A stretch of DNA of 64,000 bases from Citrobacter sp. Marseille-Q6884 (GTDB lineage: Bacteria; Pseudomonadota; Gammaproteobacteria; Enterobacterales; Enterobacteriaceae): positions 3,100,001 through 3,164,000 of the forward strand of contig NZ_CAMDRE010000001.1 in the NCBI RefSeq assembly GCF_945906775.1. The letters are read 5' to 3'. The notes under the pieces were generated by a model. The model was not told where the DNA came from, searched no databases, and worked only from the letters and a program-made list of their open reading frames with translations. Positions 59,975-64,000 of this stretch are shown in pieces (within the stretch, counting starts at the first letter, position 1; every line of letters begins with the position of its first letter). Both the position numbers and the translations under genes were made by a program.

Positions 59975-60235
59975 TGTGATGGCGTATTCCTGTTGCTTGA
60001 TAGAGATTGCCATCCTGCGGTTACCGGGGGCGCCTGTAATGCGTAACCGTCTGCATTTTATTTTTTTCAGATAAAGATCAGGATCAAACGCGGATGAGAA
60101 GAGAGATAACTTTAGAAGATTGATTTGTTTATGCTTTTCAGCGTAAAGCTGACGAACACTTACGGTTCAGTCATTTACCCATTCTGCTTTCGCTTATATA
60201 CTCGTGACTTTGCTAACAGCAACCAGACGGATTTC
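59975..60235. other. Intergenic region between divergent ycfT and lolC
   Basis: 261 bases upstream of both ycfT (minus) and lolC (plus). It should hold both promoters. An in-frame extension of lolC to 60125 is not supported by homologues. I see no strong operator or structured RNA. Confidence 0.45.
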
Positions 60236-61435
60236 ATGTATCAACCTGTCGCTCTATTCATCGGCCTGCGTTACATGCGTGGGCGTGCTGCAGATCGCTT
60301 CGGTCGCTTCGTTTCCTGGCTCTCCACCATCGGCATTACTCTTGGGGTAATGGCGCTGGTTACGGTGTTGTCGGTGATGAACGGTTTCGAGCGCGAGCTG
60401 CAAAATAACATCCTTGGCCTGATGCCTCAGGCAATTCTCTCGTCTGAGCAAGGCTCCATTAACCCACAAAAGCTACCGGAAAAAGCCGTGGTATTGAACG
60501 GTGTTAACCGTATTGCGCCGCTAACGACAGGTGATGTCGTTTTGCAAAGTGCGCGCAGTGTGGCGGTTGGCGTTATGCTGGGCATCGACCCGGCACAAAA
60601 AGATCCCCTTACGCCGTATCTGGTCAATGTGAAGCAAACAGATCTCGAACCGGGTAAGTATAATGTCATCCTGGGTGAGCAGCTTGCCGGGCAACTGGGC
60701 GTGAACCGGGGCGATCAAATCCGCGTGATGGTACCGTCTGCCAGTCAGTTTACCCCGATGGGGCGGCTGCCGAGCCAGCGCTTGTTTACGGTAATCGGTA
60801 CGTTTGCCGCCAACAGCGAAGTCGATGGCTACCAGATGCTGACCAATATTCAGGACGCATCGCGACTGATGCGCTATCCGGCCGGTAATATTACCGGCTG
60901 GCGTCTGTGGCTGAACGAGCCGTTAAAGGTTGATACGCTGAGTCAGCAAGCGCTGCCGCAGGGCACGAAGTGGCAGGACTGGCGTGAGCGTAAAGGCGAA
61001 CTGTTCCAGGCTGTCCGCATGGAAAAAAACATGATGGGTCTGTTGTTGAGCCTGATCGTGGCGGTTGCGGCATTCAATATTATTACCTCGCTGGGTCTGA
61101 TGGTGATGGAGAAGCAAGGCGAAGTGGCGATTTTACAAACTCAGGGGCTAACACCACGACAGATAATGATGGTGTTTATGGTTCAGGGCGCCAGCGCCGG
61201 GATTATTGGCGCATTGTTGGGCGCGGTTCTGGGCGCATTGCTTGCCAGCCAGTTGAATAACCTGATGCCGATCATCGGGACGTTACTGGATGGCGCGGCA
61301 TTACCTGTTGCTATTGAACCCCTGCAGGTAATCGTCATTGCGCTGGTGGCGATGGCCATTGCACTGCTGTCTACGCTGTATCCTTCCTGGCGCGCTGCCG
61401 CCACTCAACCCGCTGAGGCTTTACGTTATGAATAA
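60236..61435 (+). CDS. lolC: LolC lipoprotein-releasing permease
   Basis: 399 residues from the ATG at 60236 (MYQPVALFIGLRYMRGRAAD), same length as E. coli LolC. MacB/LolE-type topology: one helix near residues 25-45 (LSTIGITLGVMALVTVLSV), a large periplasmic domain, and three C-terminal helices (about 268-290, 315-340 and 360-380). It forms LolCDE, which extracts outer-membrane lipoproteins from the inner membrane for LolA. The end overlaps lolD by 8 bases. Confidence 0.96.
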   Translation: MYQPVALFIGLRYMRGRAADRFGRFVSWLSTIGITLGVMALVTVLSVMNGFERELQNNILGLMPQAILSSEQGSINPQKLPEKAVVLNGVNRIAPLTTGDVVLQSARSVAVGVMLGIDPAQKDPLTPYLVNVKQTDLEPGKYNVILGEQLAGQLGVNRGDQIRVMVPSASQFTPMGRLPSQRLFTVIGTFAANSEVDGYQMLTNIQDASRLMRYPAGNITGWRLWLNEPLKVDTLSQQALPQGTKWQDWRERKGELFQAVRMEKNMMGLLLSLIVAVAAFNIITSLGLMVMEKQGEVAILQTQGLTPRQIMMVFMVQGASAGIIGALLGAVLGALLASQLNNLMPIIGTLLDGAALPVAIEPLQVIVIALVAMAIALLSTLYPSWRAAATQPAEALRYE

Positions 61436-62129
61436 GATCCTGTTGCAATGCGACAACCTGTGCAAACGCTATCAGGAAGGCACTGTGCAAACTGATGTAC
61501 TGCACAATGTCAGCTTTAGCGTCGGCGAGGGCGAAATGATGGCGATTGTCGGCAGCTCCGGCTCCGGCAAGAGTACGCTGCTGCATCTGCTGGGCGGACT
61601 GGATACGCCGACATCGGGCGATGTCATTTTTAGCGGACAGCCCATGAGCAAACTTTCGTCTGCGGCAAAAGCGGAACTGCGTAATCAGAAGCTCGGGTTT
61701 ATCTACCAGTTCCACCATTTGCTGCCGGATTTCACCGCACTGGAAAACGTGGCGATGCCGTTGCTGATCGGTAAGAAGAAACCGGCAGAAATTACCGAGC
61801 GTGCCCGCGAGATGCTGAAGGCGGTGGGGCTGGATCATCGTGCCAGCCATCGCCCGTCTGAGCTTTCAGGCGGTGAGCGCCAGCGTGTAGCTATCGCACG
61901 CGCGCTGGTCAATAACCCGCGTCTGGTGTTGGCGGATGAACCAACCGGTAACCTGGATGCGCGCAACGCTGACAGCATTTTCGAACTTCTGGGTGAACTG
62001 AATCGTTCTCAGGGCACGGCATTTCTGGTCGTGACACACGATCTGCAACTGGCGAAGCGCATGAGTCGCCAGCTTGAAATGCGCGACGGTCGCCTGACGG
62101 CCGAACTGAGCCTGATGGGAGCAGAGTAA
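61428..62129 (+). CDS. lolD: LolD lipoprotein-releasing ATPase
   Basis: 233 residues from the ATG at 61428 (MNKILLQCDNLCKRYQEGTV), overlapping lolC. ABC ATPase: Walker A GSSGSGKST at 42-50, Q-loop FIYQFHHLLPDF (the region that contacts LolC/E), signature LSGGERQRVAIARALV, Walker B LVLADEPTGNLD and H-loop FLVVTHDLQLA. It supplies energy for LolCDE. It shares one base with lolE. Confidence 0.97.
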   Translation: MNKILLQCDNLCKRYQEGTVQTDVLHNVSFSVGEGEMMAIVGSSGSGKSTLLHLLGGLDTPTSGDVIFSGQPMSKLSSAAKAELRNQKLGFIYQFHHLLPDFTALENVAMPLLIGKKKPAEITERAREMLKAVGLDHRASHRPSELSGGERQRVAIARALVNNPRLVLADEPTGNLDARNADSIFELLGELNRSQGTAFLVVTHDLQLAKRMSRQLEMRDGRLTAELSLMGAE

Positions 62130-63373
62130 TGGCTTCGCCTTTATCGTTATTGATTGGGTTGCGCTTTAGCCGTGGGCGGCGGCGTGGCGGCATGGTCTCG
62201 CTGATTTCTGTTATTTCCACCATCGGCATTGCGCTCGGCGTGGCGGTATTGATTGTCGGTTTGAGTGCTATGAACGGTTTTGAGCGTGAGCTGAATAACC
62301 GTATTCTCGCCGTTGTCCCGCACGGTGAGATAGAAGCGGTTAACCAGCCGTGGAACAACTGGCAGGAAGCGCTGGACAAGGTGCAGAAAGTGCCCGGTAT
62401 CGCGGCGGCGGCACCCTACATCAACTTTACCGGACTGATAGAGAGCGGCGCAAATTTGCGCGCGGTGCAGGTGAAAGGCGTTGATCCTAAACAGGAACAA
62501 CGTTTGAGTGCACTGCCTTCGTTTGTCCAGAATCATGCCTGGGATAATTTTAAAGCCGGTGAGCAGCAGATTATTATCGGGAAAGGCATTGCCGATGCGC
62601 TGAAGGTGAAGCAGGGCGATTGGGTGTCGATTATGATCCCTAACGCCAGCGCCGATCATAAGCTGATGCAGCCCAAACGTGTGCGTTTGCACGTCACGGG
62701 GATTCTGCAACTGAGTGGGCAGCTCGATCACAGCTTTGCCATGATCCCCATGGAAGACGCGCAGCAATACCTCGAGATGGGGTCCAGCGTTTCCGGGATC
62801 GCCCTCAAGGTCAACGATGTCTTCAATGCCAATAAGCTGGTCAGAGATGCCGGTGAGGTGACCAACAACTATGTCTACATTAAAAGTTGGATTGGTACCT
62901 ACGGTTATATGTATCGCGATATCCAGATGATCCGCGCCATTATGTATCTGGCGATGGTACTGGTCATTGGCGTTGCCTGTTTTAATATCGTTTCAACGTT
63001 AGTGATGGCGGTAAAAGACAAGAGCGGCGATATTGCGGTATTAAGAACGCTGGGGGCTAAAGACGGGTTAATTCGTGCCATTTTTGTCTGGTATGGATTG
63101 CTGGCGGGTCTGCTGGGTAGCCTGACAGGTGTCGTTATTGGTGTTGTTGTCTCATTGCAACTCACGCCGATCATTAACGGGATAGAAGCACTTATCGGTC
63201 ATCAGTTCCTCTCTGGTGATATCTATTTTATTGACTTCCTGCCATCCGAATTACACTGGCTGGACGTTGTTTACGTGCTGGTTACGGCATTATTGCTGAG
63301 TCTTTTGGCGAGTTGGTATCCGGCGCGGCGCGCCAGTAATATTGATCCTGCGAGAGTACTTAGCGGCCAGTAA
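62129..63373 (+). CDS. lolE: LolE lipoprotein-releasing permease
   Basis: 414 residues, paralogue of LolC: first helix SVISTIGIALGVAVLIVGLS near residue 30, a periplasmic domain, then three C-terminal helices including VLVIGVACFNIVSTLVMAV and a tail ARRASNIDPARVLSGQ. LolE is the subunit that first binds the lipoprotein. Essential in E. coli. The start codon follows lolD with a one-base overlap; nagK begins 18 bases later. Confidence 0.97.
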   Translation: MASPLSLLIGLRFSRGRRRGGMVSLISVISTIGIALGVAVLIVGLSAMNGFERELNNRILAVVPHGEIEAVNQPWNNWQEALDKVQKVPGIAAAAPYINFTGLIESGANLRAVQVKGVDPKQEQRLSALPSFVQNHAWDNFKAGEQQIIIGKGIADALKVKQGDWVSIMIPNASADHKLMQPKRVRLHVTGILQLSGQLDHSFAMIPMEDAQQYLEMGSSVSGIALKVNDVFNANKLVRDAGEVTNNYVYIKSWIGTYGYMYRDIQMIRAIMYLAMVLVIGVACFNIVSTLVMAVKDKSGDIAVLRTLGAKDGLIRAIFVWYGLLAGLLGSLTGVVIGVVVSLQLTPIINGIEALIGHQFLSGDIYFIDFLPSELHWLDVVYVLVTALLLSLLASWYPARRASNIDPARVLSGQ

Positions 63374-63391
63374 AAATAATAAGGAGCGGTG

Positions 63392-64000
63392 ATGTATTAC
63401 GGATTTGACATCGGCGGGACTAAAATTGCGCTGGGCGTGTTTGATAATCAGCGTTGTTTGCAATGGGAAAAACGCGTCCCTACGCCTCGCGACAGCTATG
63501 ACGCTTTTTTGGATGCGGTTTGCGAGCTGGTAACAGAGGCAGACCAGCGCTTTGGCGTTAAGGGCTCCGTGGGGATTGGCATTCCCGGAATGCCGGAAAC
63601 GGAAGACGGTACGCTGTATGCGGCTAACGTTCCCGCTGCCAGCGGCAGGCCGCTCCGTGCCGACCTGAGTGCGCGTCTGGATCGCGATGTTCGCTTGGAT
63701 AATGATGCCAACTGTTTTGCACTCTCCGAAGCCTGGGACGATGAGTTCACCCAATACCCGTTAGTGATGGGGTTAATCCTCGGTACGGGTGTCGGCGGTG
63801 GTTTAGTGCTTAACGGAAAATCCATTACCGGGCGCAGTTATATCACCGGCGAGTTTGGTCATATTCGTCTGCCAGTGGATGCACTGACGCTGATGGGATT
63901 TGACTTCCCGCTGCGTCGCTGCGGATGCGGCCAGTTGGGATGTATCGAAAGCTATCTTTCCGGTGGCGGATTTGCATGGCTTTATCAGCATTACTACCAT
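63392..64000 (+). CDS. nagK: NagK N-acetylglucosamine kinase, N-terminal part
   Basis: About 203 residues before the window edge. It begins MYYGFDIGGTKIALGVFDNQ with the ROK-family phosphate-binding motif; LDNDANCFALSEAWDDE carries the catalytic aspartate region; LILGTGVGGGLVLNGK is the second phosphate loop; and HIRLP followed by CGCGQLGCIESYLSG is the ROK zinc site. It phosphorylates GlcNAc freed in cell-wall recycling, fitting with nagZ in the window. An AAGGAGCGG ribosome site is clear. The last third is outside the window. Confidence 0.96.
   Translation, partial: MYYGFDIGGTKIALGVFDNQRCLQWEKRVPTPRDSYDAFLDAVCELVTEADQRFGVKGSVGIGIPGMPETEDGTLYAANVPAASGRPLRADLSARLDRDVRLDNDANCFALSEAWDDEFTQYPLVMGLILGTGVGGGLVLNGKSITGRSYITGEFGHIRLPVDALTLMGFDFPLRRCGCGQLGCIESYLSGGGFAWLYQHYYH

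Noticed and set aside
1..64000. CRISPR arrays, insertion sequences, prophage genes or origins of replication
   Set aside because: No spaced direct repeats, transposase, integrase, or structural phage genes were seen. The Gp49-like name of the toxin family is not evidence of a prophage.

Overview
The window is enterobacterial chromosome, most like Citrobacter. It combines a Salmonella-type propanediol microcompartment/B12 region with a colinear E. coli-type block (fhuE, hinT to nagK). This assignment rests on remembered gene content and protein similarity; no database search was possible. Coding density is high, and no insertion sequence, integrase, prophage or CRISPR array was seen.

Layout. 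(1) 1-12230, minus strand: the pdu operon from pduA to the first 338 bases of pduS. It covers shell proteins (PduA, B, J, K, N), diol dehydratase (PduCDE), its reactivase (PduGH), phosphotransacylase (PduL), PduM, adenosyltransferase (PduO), CoA-acylating aldehyde dehydrogenase (PduP), propanol dehydrogenase (PduQ) and PduS. (2) 12231-14680: a 525-base regulatory gap, pduF (diol facilitator) and pocR (AraC-family activator). (3) 15027-31768, plus strand: a cobalamin riboswitch, a hairpin holding the cbiA ribosome binding site, then 20 tightly packed genes cbiABCDETFGHJKLMNQOP-cobUST for anaerobic cobalamin synthesis and cobalt uptake, closed by a terminator. The pdu enzymes need the cofactor that this cluster makes, and PocR couples the two in Salmonella.

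(4) 31884-37320: erfK/ldtA, then an accessory block not expected between erfK and asnV from E. coli gene order: a three-gene Fur-box ferric-iron ABC transporter and a HigBA-like toxin-antitoxin pair. (5) 37418-41815: three tRNA-Asn genes, with nac (sigma-54 promoter and NtrC-like site), cbl and yeeO between them. The outer two tRNA copies form an inverted repeat of about 169 bases. (6) 41898-64000: fhuE, hinT-ycfL-lpoB-thiK-nagZ-ycfP, ndh, ycfJ, an iutA-like siderophore receptor, comR, bhsA, ldtC, mfd, ycfT, lolCDE and the start of nagK.

The main structural surprise is the junction at about 41.8 kb. In E. coli K-12, asnW lies near 44 min beside yeeN/amn, and fhuE lies near 25 min beside ptsG. 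Here they are neighbours, which fits one inversion across the terminus ending next to a tRNA-Asn gene. Iron acquisition recurs: a ferric ABC importer, FhuE and an orphan IutA-like receptor, two of them with recognisable Fur-box-like sites. I found no clearly new multi-gene system. The best leads are the accessory iron/toxin-antitoxin block, the inversion junction, the shared N-terminal helices of six Pdu proteins, and several well-formed regulatory sites.
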